This document shows positions 17,236 through 26,890 of a DNA stretch of 64,000 nucleotides, in pieces. Position numbers and translations under genes: made by a program. The stretch covers positions 1 to 64,000 of the forward strand of contig DAOROA010000013.1 of NCBI GenBank assembly GCA_035441325.1, given 5' to 3'. A model generated the notes under the pieces. It made no database searches, was not told where the DNA came from, and was given only the letters and a program-made list of their open reading frames with translations. Within the stretch, counting starts at the first letter, position 1. Each line of letters starts with the position of its first letter. The stretch comes from Competibacter_A sp002352125 (GTDB taxonomy: Bacteria; Pseudomonadota; Gammaproteobacteria; Competibacterales; Competibacteraceae).

Positions 17236-19653
17236 TCAAAACGCCGCGCCGGAAAAATCGTAGCTCATTTCGCGGTAAGGGTGCTGCAAGAAAAACCCCT
17301 GGATCAGATCGACTCCCAACGACCACAGGATCGGCATCGTTTTAACATCTTCCACTCCGCCGATGATCGTGGCGGCGCCCAACGCCTCCAGATTCTGCAC
17401 CAACTCCTGAAGTTGAGCCTGCTTGTCGGGATCCTTGGCCAGCCCGTTGACGAAATACATGTCCAGTTTGACGTAATCGGCGCCCAGATTTTTGAGCAAT
17501 CCCAAAGAGTCCGCACCTCGACCAAAGCGATCCAGGCAAAATCCGCAGCCCAGCAGCTTGATGCCGCCCAGGAACCCGAACATGTCGCGCAGGCCGCGCT
17601 CGGCAGTCGACTCCGCCACCTGGAACACGATGCGATGCGCTTCCACGCCGAATTGTTCCAGCCGCTCGCGCAGCCAGCCGTTTAGCGTTCGATCCTGCAG
17701 CGTTACCGGCAACACTTTGATGAACAGCGTGGTCGCCGGCTGCCGCTGCCCCAGCATTTCCAAGGAATGCTCGATGATCCAACGATCCAGCGTCAGGCCA
17801 AGCTGATGGTTGTGGATCACGCCAAACGCGCCCCCCGGCACGATTTCCTGTCCTTCCTTATCGCGCAACCGGAGGAGCACTTCGTAACGTTCGTTGACGT
17901 CGCCGCGCATGCTGGCGATGGGCTGGAACACCAGCCAGAGCCGCTCGTGCTCGATGATCTCGCGCACCTGCTCCAGCATCTGCGTCCGGGAAGAAATTTC
18001 CTGCGCGCGATTGACCAACAGCGTGTTCTGGTACACGAAAATGCGCTCGCTCTTCGCCTCCCGCGCTTGGCCGCAGGCCGAATCGGCCCGTTGGATCAGC
18101 ATCAGATGATCCTGGCTACGATCGGTGGCGACCGCGACACCGACGTTGATTCGCAGCAGCAAAGCGTGCTCGCCTACTTTGTAAAAGCCGGTCTCCAGCG
18201 CATCGCGGATGCGCCGGGCGAACTTCATCAGCGGCTCGCCGATCAGGTTCGGGACCAATATCGTAAAAATGGCGTCACCGAACCGCGCTACCTGCTGATC
18301 CTGGCCCAAAATTTGTCGCAGGCGGTTAGCGGCTTGTCCAATCACTTCGTCGGCCGTCGCCACCCCAGCGGTATCTCGAATGGAGCGCAGGTTATCCATC
18401 ATGACGAACATTACGGCCAATGACTGGGTGCGCAAGCCGAGGGTTTCGAGCGCCTGCTCCAATAGCATCATGTACCGCCGGCGGTTGTAGAAACCGCTGA
18501 CCGCATCGTTGTCGCTCAGCATGCCGAGCTTGACGCGCATCGCGCGCGCCCGGCGCAATCGCTGCTTGACCTCCCAGCACAGATAACTGGTCGGCACTGG
18601 TTTGACCAGCAAGCTGGCACCCGGTACGTTCAGATTCGCCAGGTAATGCGCGGTATCCGCTTGGAAGCACAGCAGGATCATCGGCAAAAAGTCGCACTCC
18701 CGATGTTGGGCGATCACCTGGGCCAGTTCCGCACCGCTGATTTCTTTGATGTCCAAATCGATCAGCAACAAATCCGGCCGAAAACGGTGAATATCCTGTA
18801 GCACTTGCATCGGTTGAATGACGACTCGCGGCGTGATGCCCTGCTCTTCCAGCGCGCCAGCCATCTCCCAGGCTTCGGTCGGCCGGTCGTTGACGATCAG
18901 GACCCGATAATAGTTCTGGGAGGTTTGAGGCAGCAGCAGTTCCGCCAATCCGCCCACCAAATCGTCGTTGTCGAAAGGCTTGCCAAAATACGCCACGCTA
19001 CCGGCGCGCACTGCGTCCAGCCGCGCTGCCATATCGTTACGCTCGGCCAAGACCAGGAGGAGGGAACGCAAGTTGATTTGGGCGCGCAAATCGACGATCA
19101 GGTCCAACGCCTGTTTCGAGCCTTCGGGAAAATCCACGTCGAGGATGATCGCCCCAGGCATCCGCTCGTGCAACCGTTGTTCGGCATCAGTCAAGCTGGT
19201 GATATGCCGTACCCGATAACCGGAACCTTCCAGCTTCGCCGCCAAGGATAATTTTTCCTCGGCAGCGATCACAAAAATCTCCGGCAACGGTGCCAAACGT
19301 GGCCGGGTCCGAGGCTCTTCGGCCACGCCGCCGTGACCGGCGCTGCCGGCCATCAATCCGTGCCGCAACGCATCGACGAGCGCCGTTAATCGTTGCCGAT
19401 CCGACTCTTGCGGAACCTTCTCGGTCGACAGACAACTTTTGACGTGGTGTTCTAACTGCGAAACGAGATTGAGAAATTGATCGTTGCCGTAGTTTTGCGC
19501 GAACTGCACCATGTCCTGCGCCAAGCGCGCCAGCATGGCAAACGACTTTGCATTCCACTTGACGTAGTACAGTTTCTGCCACAAATCTTCGATCAGCTTC
19601 AGATGATTGACCAACATGAGGCGATGGTTATCCCGCCCGTCAGCCTGATTCAT
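17236..19653 (-). CDS. REC-REC-GGDEF-EAL signalling protein with degenerate active sites
   Basis: An 805-residue cytoplasmic c-di-GMP-family protein. An N-terminal helical region (1-115) is followed by REC1 (~124-240, Asp172/174), REC2 (~248-365, Asp299 in LLIDLD, Lys351), GGDEF (~384-545) and EAL (~555-795). The GGDEF signature reads RFGDAIF (457-463), so cyclase activity is unlikely. The EAL domain keeps E-x-L-x-R (E591VLLR), VKLD and GVED. It has FIKVLP where FINLS is usual, FQVAES for the E-x-x-E region, and DRFGRG for DDFGxG, so several metal ligands are lost. It probably acts as a c-di-GMP or phospho-signal effector, as in FimX-like proteins. No signal peptide or membrane segment is seen. 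Confidence 0.88.
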   Translation of the reverse strand: MNQADGRDNHRLMLVNHLKLIEDLWQKLYYVKWNAKSFAMLARLAQDMVQFAQNYGNDQFLNLVSQLEHHVKSCLSTEKVPQESDRQRLTALVDALRHGLMAGSAGHGGVAEEPRTRPRLAPLPEIFVIAAEEKLSLAAKLEGSGYRVRHITSLTDAEQRLHERMPGAIILDVDFPEGSKQALDLIVDLRAQINLRSLLLVLAERNDMAARLDAVRAGSVAYFGKPFDNDDLVGGLAELLLPQTSQNYYRVLIVNDRPTEAWEMAGALEEQGITPRVVIQPMQVLQDIHRFRPDLLLIDLDIKEISGAELAQVIAQHRECDFLPMILLCFQADTAHYLANLNVPGASLLVKPVPTSYLCWEVKQRLRRARAMRVKLGMLSDNDAVSGFYNRRRYMMLLEQALETLGLRTQSLAVMFVMMDNLRSIRDTAGVATADEVIGQAANRLRQILGQDQQVARFGDAIFTILVPNLIGEPLMKFARRIRDALETGFYKVGEHALLLRINVGVAVATDRSQDHLMLIQRADSACGQAREAKSERIFVYQNTLLVNRAQEISSRTQMLEQVREIIEHERLWLVFQPIASMRGDVNERYEVLLRLRDKEGQEIVPGGAFGVIHNHQLGLTLDRWIIEHSLEMLGQRQPATTLFIKVLPVTLQDRTLNGWLRERLEQFGVEAHRIVFQVAESTAERGLRDMFGFLGGIKLLGCGFCLDRFGRGADSLGLLKNLGADYVKLDMYFVNGLAKDPDKQAQLQELVQNLEALGAATIIGGVEDVKTMPILWSLGVDLIQGFFLQHPYREMSYDFSGAAF

Positions 19654-19789
19654 GGCTTATCTCCCCGTTTTTTTGGAGCCGCCGAACCGGACGGCACCCC
19701 GCCGTTCGCTCGCCGATGCTGCCCGATCTCCGATTGGCCGTTCGACGGCACGGTTTTCGGCCTTTTTTTAAGGTTATTCAAACGATTGC

Positions 19790-21637
19790 TCAACGTTCCA
19801 CTTGGGTCACGTCCCGCACCGCGCCGCGCGAGGCGCTGGTGGTCATGGCAGCGTAGGCGCGCAATGCCGCCGACACCGGCCGCCGCCGGTCCGCCGGCTT
19901 CCAAGCTATCGCGCCACGCGCAACCATCGCCGCACGGCGTCGTTGCAGCTCGGCCTCGGAAACGGCCAACTGGATGCGGCGCTCGGGGATGTCGATCTGA
20001 ACTAGATCGCCCTCCTCCACCAAGGCGATGGCGCCACCCTCCGCCGCTTCGGGCGAAACGTGGCCGATAGATAAGCCAGAAGTACCGCCGGAAAAACGGC
20101 CGTCGGTAATCAAGGCGCACGCTTTGCCCAAGCCTTTGGATTTAAGGTAGCTGGTCGGATACAGCATCTCCTGCATCCCCGGCCCGCCCTTGGGTCCTTC
20201 GTAGCGGATCAGCACCACGTCGCCTGGCCGGATGCGTCCACGCAGGATCGCTTCGACCGCTTCCTCCTGGCTTTCCATGACCCGCGCCGGTCCCTGGAAT
20301 ACCAGGATACTCTCGTCCACGCCGGCAGTTTTGACGATGCAGCCTTCTTCGGCCAAGTTGCCGTATAGCACCGCCAAGCCACCATCCTGCGAATAGGCGT
20401 GCGCCCGATTCCGGATGCAACCGCCCTCCCGATCCAGATCCAGGCTGGGCCAGCGGGTATCTTGACTGAACGCTTCTTGGGTTGGAACGCCTGCCGGTCC
20501 GGCCGAATAGCGGAGGCGGGCTTCGTCCCAGGAGCTGGCGCGGGCGATGTCCCAATGGTCGAGCGCCTCGCCCAACGTTTCGCTGTGCACGGTGCGCACC
20601 TGGCGATGCAGCAAGCCGGCGCGATCCAGTTCGCCGAGGATCGCCATCACGCCACCGGCCCGGTGAACATCTTCCATGTGATACTTTTGAGTGGCGGGGG
20701 CCACCTTGCACAGATTTGGCACCCGGCGCGACAGCCGGTCGATATCGCCCATGGTAAATTCCACTCCGCCCTCTCGCGCCGCCGCCAGCAAGTGCAGCAC
20801 GGTGTTGGTGGAACCACCCATCGCGATGTCGAGGCTCATGGCGTTTTCGAAGGCTTCGAAACTGGCGATACCGCGCGGCGACACCGAAGCGTCTTCCTCC
20901 TCGTAGTAGCGCTTGGTCAATTCGACGATGCGCCGGCCCGCTTCCAAAAACAGTTCCCGGCGGTCGGCGTGGGTGGCCAGCAAGGAACCGTTGCCGGGCA
21001 GGCTCAATCCCAGCGCCTCGGTTAGACAATTCATGGAGTTGGCGGTGAACATGCCCGAACAGGAACCGCAAGTGGGACAAGCGGAACGCTCGTACTCGGC
21101 CACCGTGGCGTCGTCGATCCGCTCATCGGCGGCGGCGACCATGGCATCCACCAGATCGAGCTTGTGCACCGCCAGCCGGGTTTTGCCCGCCTCCATCGGC
21201 CCGCCGGAGACAAAGATGGCCGGAATGTCGAGCCGCATGGCCGCCATCAACATGCCGGGGGTGATTTTGTCGCAGTTGGAAATGCAGACCAGGGCATCGG
21301 CGCAGTGGGCGTTGGCCATGTACTCGACCGAATCGGCGATCAGCTCGCGCGAAGGTAGCGAATACAACATCCCGCCGTGACCCATGGCAATACCGTCGTC
21401 CACCGCGATGGTGTTGAACTCTTTGGCGATGCCGCCGGCCCGTTCGATCTCGCGCGCCACCAATTGGCCCAAATCCTTGAGATGAACGTGGCCAGGCACG
21501 AATTGGGTGAACGAGTTAGCGACCGCGATGACCGGCTTGCCGAAATCGCCATCCCTGACGCCGGTGGCCCGCCAAAGCGCGCGGGCGCCAGCCATGTTGC
21601 GACCATGGGTGGTGGTGCGAGAGCGATAATCGGGCAT
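19790..21637 (-). CDS. ilvD: Dihydroxy-acid dehydratase
   Basis: Catalyses the penultimate step of valine, isoleucine and (via KIV) leucine/pantothenate synthesis. The 615-residue product matches E. coli IlvD length and is collinear with it: YRSRTTTHGRNMAGARALW at the start, Cys122 in SNCDKITPG, Cys193 in CPTCGSCSG as cluster ligands, DDGIAMGHGGM, and TDGRFSGGTSG near the C-terminus. The Met at 21637 has GTGGAG 6 nt upstream; the GTG within that site gives a slightly longer frame, which I rejected. It is a single gene, and other ilv genes are not in the window. Confidence 0.97.
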   Translation of the reverse strand: MPDYRSRTTTHGRNMAGARALWRATGVRDGDFGKPVIAVANSFTQFVPGHVHLKDLGQLVAREIERAGGIAKEFNTIAVDDGIAMGHGGMLYSLPSRELIADSVEYMANAHCADALVCISNCDKITPGMLMAAMRLDIPAIFVSGGPMEAGKTRLAVHKLDLVDAMVAAADERIDDATVAEYERSACPTCGSCSGMFTANSMNCLTEALGLSLPGNGSLLATHADRRELFLEAGRRIVELTKRYYEEEDASVSPRGIASFEAFENAMSLDIAMGGSTNTVLHLLAAAREGGVEFTMGDIDRLSRRVPNLCKVAPATQKYHMEDVHRAGGVMAILGELDRAGLLHRQVRTVHSETLGEALDHWDIARASSWDEARLRYSAGPAGVPTQEAFSQDTRWPSLDLDREGGCIRNRAHAYSQDGGLAVLYGNLAEEGCIVKTAGVDESILVFQGPARVMESQEEAVEAILRGRIRPGDVVLIRYEGPKGGPGMQEMLYPTSYLKSKGLGKACALITDGRFSGGTSGLSIGHVSPEAAEGGAIALVEEGDLVQIDIPERRIQLAVSEAELQRRRAAMVARGAIAWKPADRRRPVSAALRAYAAMTTSASRGAVRDVTQVER

Positions 21638-21851
21638 GTGACACTCCACGAGGCAGAAAAGGGGGCCAAACGATCGACAAAAATCGCCGGGGCCGCCGAA
21701 AATTTTAAGGCAATTTTAACCGGCGAAGGGACCTTGCGTGTTCCGGCTTGTAAAAAAGCCGCGATAGCTTAGTCTTTATCACTGCTTCCGCAAGCGCGTT
21801 CACACTGTATCCGCGCAATACATTTTAATTTATGCTGCCAGAGAGGTTCCC

Positions 21852-22466
21852 ATGATTCGATTCGTGTTGCGACAGTCCGCGATCCTGATGCTTTTCGGCG
21901 TTTTGGCTGGGGCCGCCCAGGCCGCCGGCGATCCGGCCGCCGGCAAAGCCAAATTTATGACTTGCACTGGCTGTCACGCCATTCCAGGCTACACCAACGC
22001 CTACCCCACTTACCGCGTGCCCCGGCTAGGTGGCCAGCATCCCGATTACGTCGTCGCCGCGCTTAAAGCCTACCAAGCCGGTGAGCGCCAGCATCCGACC
22101 ATGCACGCCAATGCGTTCTCGCTGAACGAGCAGGACATGCAAGATATCGCCGCTTACCTGGCCGGCTTCAAGCCGGCGACGGAACCCAATCCGATCCGGG
22201 GCAACGCCGCCGCCGGCAAGACCAAAAGCGCGGCCTGCGCGGCTTGCCACGGTCCCGACGGCAACGGCAACATCCCGCTCTATCCGCGGCTGGCCGGACA
22301 ACACGAAGACTATCTGCACAAGGTCTTGCAAGATTACCAGACCGGCGCACGCAAAAACCCGGTCATGAAAGGTATGGCTACACCCCTGTCAGCCCAGGAT
22401 GTTGCCGATCTGGCCGCCTACTTCGCTAGCCAACCCAAAGGATTGGTGGTGGTGGGACAGGACTGA
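21852..22466 (+). CDS. Di-haem c-type cytochrome (cytochrome c4-like)
   Basis: A 204-residue exported protein with a signal peptide (1-24, cleaved after AAQAA) and two c-haem sites: C38TGCH42 in the first domain and C129AACH133 in the second. Each domain has the PRLGGQHPDYV / PRLAGQHEDYL pattern typical of cytochrome c4. It probably carries electrons in the periplasm toward a terminal oxidase. AGAGAGG precedes the start. It diverges from ilvD and converges with the caspase-like gene. A second c4-type cytochrome lies at 37434-38042 beside the maturation genes. Confidence 0.9.
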   Translation: MIRFVLRQSAILMLFGVLAGAAQAAGDPAAGKAKFMTCTGCHAIPGYTNAYPTYRVPRLGGQHPDYVVAALKAYQAGERQHPTMHANAFSLNEQDMQDIAAYLAGFKPATEPNPIRGNAAAGKTKSAACAACHGPDGNGNIPLYPRLAGQHEDYLHKVLQDYQTGARKNPVMKGMATPLSAQDVADLAAYFASQPKGLVVVGQD

Positions 22467-22497
22467 GCCGAGAAATTCCAGCACCGAGGCGGTCCGC

Positions 22498-23901
22498 TCA
22501 CGGTTCCCGCACCAGCCGGAATCCCAGATCATCGCTGAGCGGGTCCGCTCCCGCGCGCCAAGAGCTGCCACGAATCGCTACCGCTTCCGGCAGCCCGCTC
22601 GCACAGCGTTGTTCCTGCCCTTCGTATACCTGCCGGTACTCCGAACAGGTCCATTCCCGCCCCTGATCGGCGAAATCTCGATTACCGGTGCCGGCCCGAG
22701 AAGCATATTCCCATTCTGCCTCGGTCGGCAGCCGGTAAGTTCGGCCGGTTTGCCGCGATAGCCAAACGGCGTAATCCATCGCTTCCCTCCAAGTTACCTG
22801 CGCCGACGTACCGTTTTCTGCATCCGGCGAAGATTGTGGTGCAGCTCGGCCGGCCGCTTCGGCAAACCGCCGATACGCTCCGGTGGTGACGGGATGGCGA
22901 GCGATGGCAAAACCGCCGGACGGTAAATCCATCATGCTAGGCTCCAGCGATGCAGCGCCTGGCTGGTCCGGCAGCGGGCCGTCAGCCGGTGGCCGAACAG
23001 GCACCGGGAGCGCGGCAGCCGACGGCGATTCCCCAGGTTGCTGGCTGGCCGCCGCTCCCGAAGCGAGCGGGTTGACCATCGGCGATGACGCAGATAAATT
23101 TGGGGTCGCCTCCGGAGGGCGGAAGAAAAAATCGCCCCGCAGCGAAGACGCCACCCAAGGAATTTGGGCGCCGCCGGTTTCCCGTTCCACCGCTACCAAC
23201 ACCCGCTTAAATACCTGTTCGAGACCGAGTCCCGGCGTGCTCATGGCGGCCAACAGATAGCGTGTATAGGGACTGTTGCGACCCTCGTTTCCATCTTGCG
23301 ATATCGCGCCTGGCGCCGTGGCGTAGGCGATGAAGGTTCCGGCCGGACCATCCATTCGGGCCAAGCCCGGGCCGGCCGACCCGAGGCTACGAGTGAAGGG
23401 ATTGTTGCGGCAGGCATCCAAAATCACGATGTTGAGTTCGTTGCCGGCCGATTCCATCGCCCGCAGTACGGCATCGGCATCCAACGCTTCGTCCGGCACC
23501 TCAAATTCTTGACGGATATCGACCCCGACGGGGATCAGATAGTTTTGACCTTTGAGTTGGACACCGTGGCCGGCATAATAAAATAATCCGACGCCACGCT
23601 GTTGGCGTAGCCGCTGCTCGAATTCGCGCAGCGCTTGGCGCATGGTTTGACGATCGGCGTCGAAGCGGTCGATGACCTGAAAGCCGAGTTCTCGCAACTT
23701 CGTGGCCATGTCTCGCGCGTCGTTGACGGGGTTTTTCAGGGGCGCTTCCTGGTAAGCACCATTGCCGATCACCAAAGCGACCCGAGATTCCGCTCGGGCC
23801 AGCGCAGCAACCAACAACATAGCCAGCGCGAAGATCAACCAAAGTCCAAATAGCCTGCCGGGCTTGGCCGGGCAACAACGTACGTGCAGTATGGATTTCA
23901 T
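22498..23901 (-). CDS. Exported caspase-like (orthocaspase) protein fused to an FGE-sulfatase domain
   Basis: A ~467-residue protein. An N-terminal hydrophobic stretch (17-36, LWLIFALAMLLVAALARAES) looks like a signal peptide. A peptidase C14 caspase-like domain (39-275) follows, with the catalytic pair His112 in YYAGHGVQ and Cys164 in LDACRNNPF. A Pro/Ala/Ser-rich linker (~280-345) leads to a C-terminal formylglycine-generating-enzyme-like/SUMF domain (FAIARHPVTTGAYRRFAE ... YRLPTEAEWEYASRAGTG ... DDLGFRLVREP). Orthocaspases usually cleave after Arg/Lys; the physiological target is unknown. The start at 23901 lacks a strong ribosome site, so it is approximate. It lies downstream of, and on the same strand as, a binding protein and a hybrid kinase. 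Confidence 0.85.
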   Translation of the reverse strand: MKSILHVRCCPAKPGRLFGLWLIFALAMLLVAALARAESRVALVIGNGAYQEAPLKNPVNDARDMATKLRELGFQVIDRFDADRQTMRQALREFEQRLRQQRGVGLFYYAGHGVQLKGQNYLIPVGVDIRQEFEVPDEALDADAVLRAMESAGNELNIVILDACRNNPFTRSLGSAGPGLARMDGPAGTFIAYATAPGAISQDGNEGRNSPYTRYLLAAMSTPGLGLEQVFKRVLVAVERETGGAQIPWVASSLRGDFFFRPPEATPNLSASSPMVNPLASGAAASQQPGESPSAAALPVPVRPPADGPLPDQPGAASLEPSMMDLPSGGFAIARHPVTTGAYRRFAEAAGRAAPQSSPDAENGTSAQVTWREAMDYAVWLSRQTGRTYRLPTEAEWEYASRAGTGNRDFADQGREWTCSEYRQVYEGQEQRCASGLPEAVAIRGSSWRAGADPLSDDLGFRLVREP

Positions 23902-24028
23902 ACAAAAGCAAGGATCGGTTCTTGGGAATTTGCCGGAGAGAGAAATAAGATTTCGCAAGACACAGATGAACGCTTGCTTAACGGAAAGTTCGCTGACAAA
24001 ACGCGTCGATTTTCCCTCTTCGCAGCTT

Positions 24029-26059
24029 TCAGACGCCGGTGGTTTCGGGCAGCCAACGCCGGAGAATGGCGTTCAGTGCGGCCATTTCGTAGGGCTTGGC
24101 AAGGTAGTCGTCCATCCCGCTGACGATGCAGCGATTTCGATCCTCGGCCATCGCGTTGGCGGTCATTGCGATGACCGGAATATGCCGGCTACCCCGTTGC
24201 CCCTCTCGCAACCGGATTTCCCGAGTTGCGGCGTGACCATCCATCAGCGGCATCTCCACGTCCATAAACACGATGTCGTAGTTTTCCCGCTCCAACTTCT
24301 CCAGAGCTTCTACGCCGTTGCTGGCGATCTCGCAACTCGTGCCGAGCGCGGTCAACATGCTGGACGCAACCAACTGGTTGACCGGGTTGTCCTCTACGAG
24401 CAGCACATGTCCTTGGAGACCAGGGGTCGGCGAAGGTTGGTCATCGACAACGCCATCGCCTAGCCTCTCGGCGCTCTCAACCCATGCCATTCCGGCCGCC
24501 GCCACCGATTCGGGCACGCGGCCGGCGCGCTCCAGCGGTAAGGAAAACCAAAAGCGACTTCCCCGGCCGGGAGCGCTTTCCACTTGCAAGCTGCCTCCCA
24601 TGGCTTCGACCAAGTCCTTGCAAATTACCAATCCCAACCCGGTACCACCATATTTGCGGGTCGTGGATTCGTCCGCCTGGGTAAACGGCCTGAACAGTTT
24701 TTGGATCACCTTTTCCTCCATGCCGATCCCCGTATCCCATATCCGAAACAACAGCTTGCCATCTTCCGAATCCGGCTCGACCCAAATGCCCACTTCTCCC
24801 CGCTCGGTGAACTTCACCGCGTTATCCAACAAATTGATGAGAATCTGCCGCAACCGGGTCGGATCGCCCTTAACTCTGTACGGCACTTCTGAAGACGCAA
24901 CGACCTTGACCTCCAATCCTTTCGTCTTGGCGCGCTTTAACGTGACAGAAACTATCTCGTCGACCGTCTGCCTCAAATCGAACTCGACGTGCTCCAATAC
25001 CAAGCGGCCCGCTTCGATTTTCGCCAGATCCAGCACTTCGCCGATCAACTCCAGCAGATGCTGGCCTGCTGCATGAATTTGCCGGGAATAACCCTGCTGC
25101 ACCGGGTTCAACGATTCCTTACCCAACAACTGAGCAAAACCGAGGATAGCATTCAGGGGTGTCCGCAACTCGTGGCTCATCCGCGAAACGAAATCCGACT
25201 TGGCGCGACTCGCTCGCTCTGCTTCATCCCGGGCAAGGCGCATTGCGCTCCAAGCACACAGCAACTTCTCGTTCGATTGAGCCATCTGGCGCGCGAAAAA
25301 AATGCCGATGCTCGTCGCGGAAACAATCACCAGCACGATCAGAGCCATTTCGGTGGTCTGGTAGCGATCGCGCTGGGCCGCTAACTGGATATCCAAATTC
25401 TGCAATCGGTTTTGGCTTTCAAAAAATAACCGGTTGGCATTCTCGTTGAGCCGGAAAAAAAATGGAGGAAGACGCTTGAAGTAGGCCAAAATATCGCTCG
25501 TAACCGCCATCGACCCTTCGCCGTTTCGCTGCTCTTGATATTCGTCGCGCAGTTTGAGCATGGTCATCAATTCGCTGACCTTTAGCTTGATCTGATCGAG
25601 GTGGGGGCTTAGCTCGATGATCTCCATCACATATCCTTTGTCCTCTACATCGGGCTTAAAAGCAACCTCGCGGACCATCTGGTCCATGCCTTCCACATTA
25701 AGGTAAAGTAACTGCCGAACCACTCCTCCATCTTTTAACACCGCAAGATCGTGTTCCAGTTTGGCGACCTTTTTAAGCAGTTCGCTTTCGATTCTTTCTT
25801 GGGCCAAGGGGCCGACGGCCATTGCTATCCGATAAGCATCTTTTTCGATACCCTGAACGTTGCGCACGATTTCTTCGCCGATGAACAATCGTGCCCGTTC
25901 GTTTCTGCTTTGCTCTCTCAGATCCTCGATCAAGCTAGAAAACAATTTGTTCAGACCAACGATGAGCATAAAGCCCACGAAGAACAGACCGATCAGCCAC
26001 AGAAAACGCAGTGGAGGCACCACTCCGGTTTCGTCCTTTGGCAACGATTCCATTTTCAT
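24029..26059 (-). CDS. Hybrid sensor histidine kinase with periplasmic helical sensor
   Basis: A 676-residue inner-membrane kinase with transmembrane helices at ~18-37 and ~238-256. These enclose a ~200-residue, predicted all-helical periplasmic domain without a recognised family. HisKA follows with His296 in SHELRTP, then HATPase (NLLDNAVKF, WDTGIGM, GGTGLGL). A C-terminal receiver (~551-670) has acidic Asp557, phosphoacceptor Asp600 in VFMDVEMP, and Lys near KPYEM. There is no HAMP or PAS. It starts 30 nt after the periplasmic binding-protein gene ends, so the two are probably co-transcribed and the binding protein may present a ligand to the sensor domain. No dedicated output regulator is encoded here. 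Confidence 0.9.
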   Translation of the reverse strand: MKMESLPKDETGVVPPLRFLWLIGLFFVGFMLIVGLNKLFSSLIEDLREQSRNERARLFIGEEIVRNVQGIEKDAYRIAMAVGPLAQERIESELLKKVAKLEHDLAVLKDGGVVRQLLYLNVEGMDQMVREVAFKPDVEDKGYVMEIIELSPHLDQIKLKVSELMTMLKLRDEYQEQRNGEGSMAVTSDILAYFKRLPPFFFRLNENANRLFFESQNRLQNLDIQLAAQRDRYQTTEMALIVLVIVSATSIGIFFARQMAQSNEKLLCAWSAMRLARDEAERASRAKSDFVSRMSHELRTPLNAILGFAQLLGKESLNPVQQGYSRQIHAAGQHLLELIGEVLDLAKIEAGRLVLEHVEFDLRQTVDEIVSVTLKRAKTKGLEVKVVASSEVPYRVKGDPTRLRQILINLLDNAVKFTERGEVGIWVEPDSEDGKLLFRIWDTGIGMEEKVIQKLFRPFTQADESTTRKYGGTGLGLVICKDLVEAMGGSLQVESAPGRGSRFWFSLPLERAGRVPESVAAAGMAWVESAERLGDGVVDDQPSPTPGLQGHVLLVEDNPVNQLVASSMLTALGTSCEIASNGVEALEKLERENYDIVFMDVEMPLMDGHAATREIRLREGQRGSRHIPVIAMTANAMAEDRNRCIVSGMDDYLAKPYEMAALNAILRRWLPETTGV

Positions 26060-26089
26060 ACTCTGAAATTCAACGAAGGGTCGTGCCGT

Positions 26090-26890
26090 TTATCTGACGA
26101 CGGTCTTGTTATCGAGAAAGCCATGCTTGCGAAAAACCACCTGCCCCTCCTCGGAAGCGGCGTATTCCATGAACCGGCGGGCCAAATCTTGATTTTCAGA
26201 AAAATTTAGAAAAATCAGCATCAAAGCTTGTGGCTTCGCCAGCATTGGGTCTAGATCGATCACGTCGATCACCTCGGCGTTATCGGGGAAAAACCCCGTC
26301 GCGCGCCAGTTTAGCATTACGTCTGCTTCGCCCTTTTTCATGGCGTTGTTGAGACTGCGAGAGTCAGAGGCCAGAAAGATGGCTTTATCGATCACTTGTC
26401 GATAGAGGCCAATCGACTCCAGAATTCGCTTGGTTTCCTGACCGACGCTGCCGCTTTCCGCGCTACCAATCGTCATCGCCACATCCGGCCGCAAGAGTTC
26501 TTTGAGATCGGCTTTGACCTGTTTTGGATTACCTTTCCGAACCATGATGGCCATCTGGTTATAGCCCACGGTCACAAAGTCGCCGAGCAACCCTTCGGAC
26601 AAATGCTGCGCGCGGTAGGTCGGCTCGCCTGGCAAGTACAAATCCCCCAGCCGACTCTTTTTGGCGCTCTGGTAAAGATCTTCCGATCCACCCTGCGCGA
26701 TGGTAATTTTGACGTTCTCCTTTTGTTCGAAAGCGCGCGCGATTTCGGTCATTGGCCGCACCATCGTGATCCCGCAATAAATGAGCAACTCCGGCCGGGC
26801 TTGCTGTTCGGTCGCGTTGCTGCAAGTAACGACCAAGCTCCAACCAATGAGCCAGCACCAAATCGTTCTACGCATCAACCCATCGAACAT
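26090..26890 (-). CDS. Periplasmic substrate-binding protein (ModA/PstS-like fold)
   Basis: A 266-residue exported protein. MRRTIWCWLIGWSLVV with cleavage near SNATEQ forms the signal peptide. The mature part resembles type-2 oxyanion-binding proteins: LLIYCGITMVRPMTEIARAFEQK, IAQGGSEDLYQ, GDLYLPGEP, and MKKGEADVMLNWRATGF. The exact ligand (molybdate, phosphate, a phosphonate or another anion) cannot be told. The start at 26890 is supported by AGAGGT 7 nt upstream. No ABC permease or ATPase adjoins it. Instead a hybrid kinase follows 30 nt downstream, which suggests a sensory rather than a transport role. Confidence 0.85.
   Translation of the reverse strand: MFDGLMRRTIWCWLIGWSLVVTCSNATEQQARPELLIYCGITMVRPMTEIARAFEQKENVKITIAQGGSEDLYQSAKKSRLGDLYLPGEPTYRAQHLSEGLLGDFVTVGYNQMAIMVRKGNPKQVKADLKELLRPDVAMTIGSAESGSVGQETKRILESIGLYRQVIDKAIFLASDSRSLNNAMKKGEADVMLNWRATGFFPDNAEVIDVIDLDPMLAKPQALMLIFLNFSENQDLARRFMEYAASEEGQVVFRKHGFLDNKTVVR

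Noticed and set aside
19736..19769. GGCCG ... CGGCC hairpin followed by seven T on the plus strand
   Set aside because: It looks like a terminator, but no plus-strand gene precedes it; both neighbours are on the minus strand, where no T-run follows.
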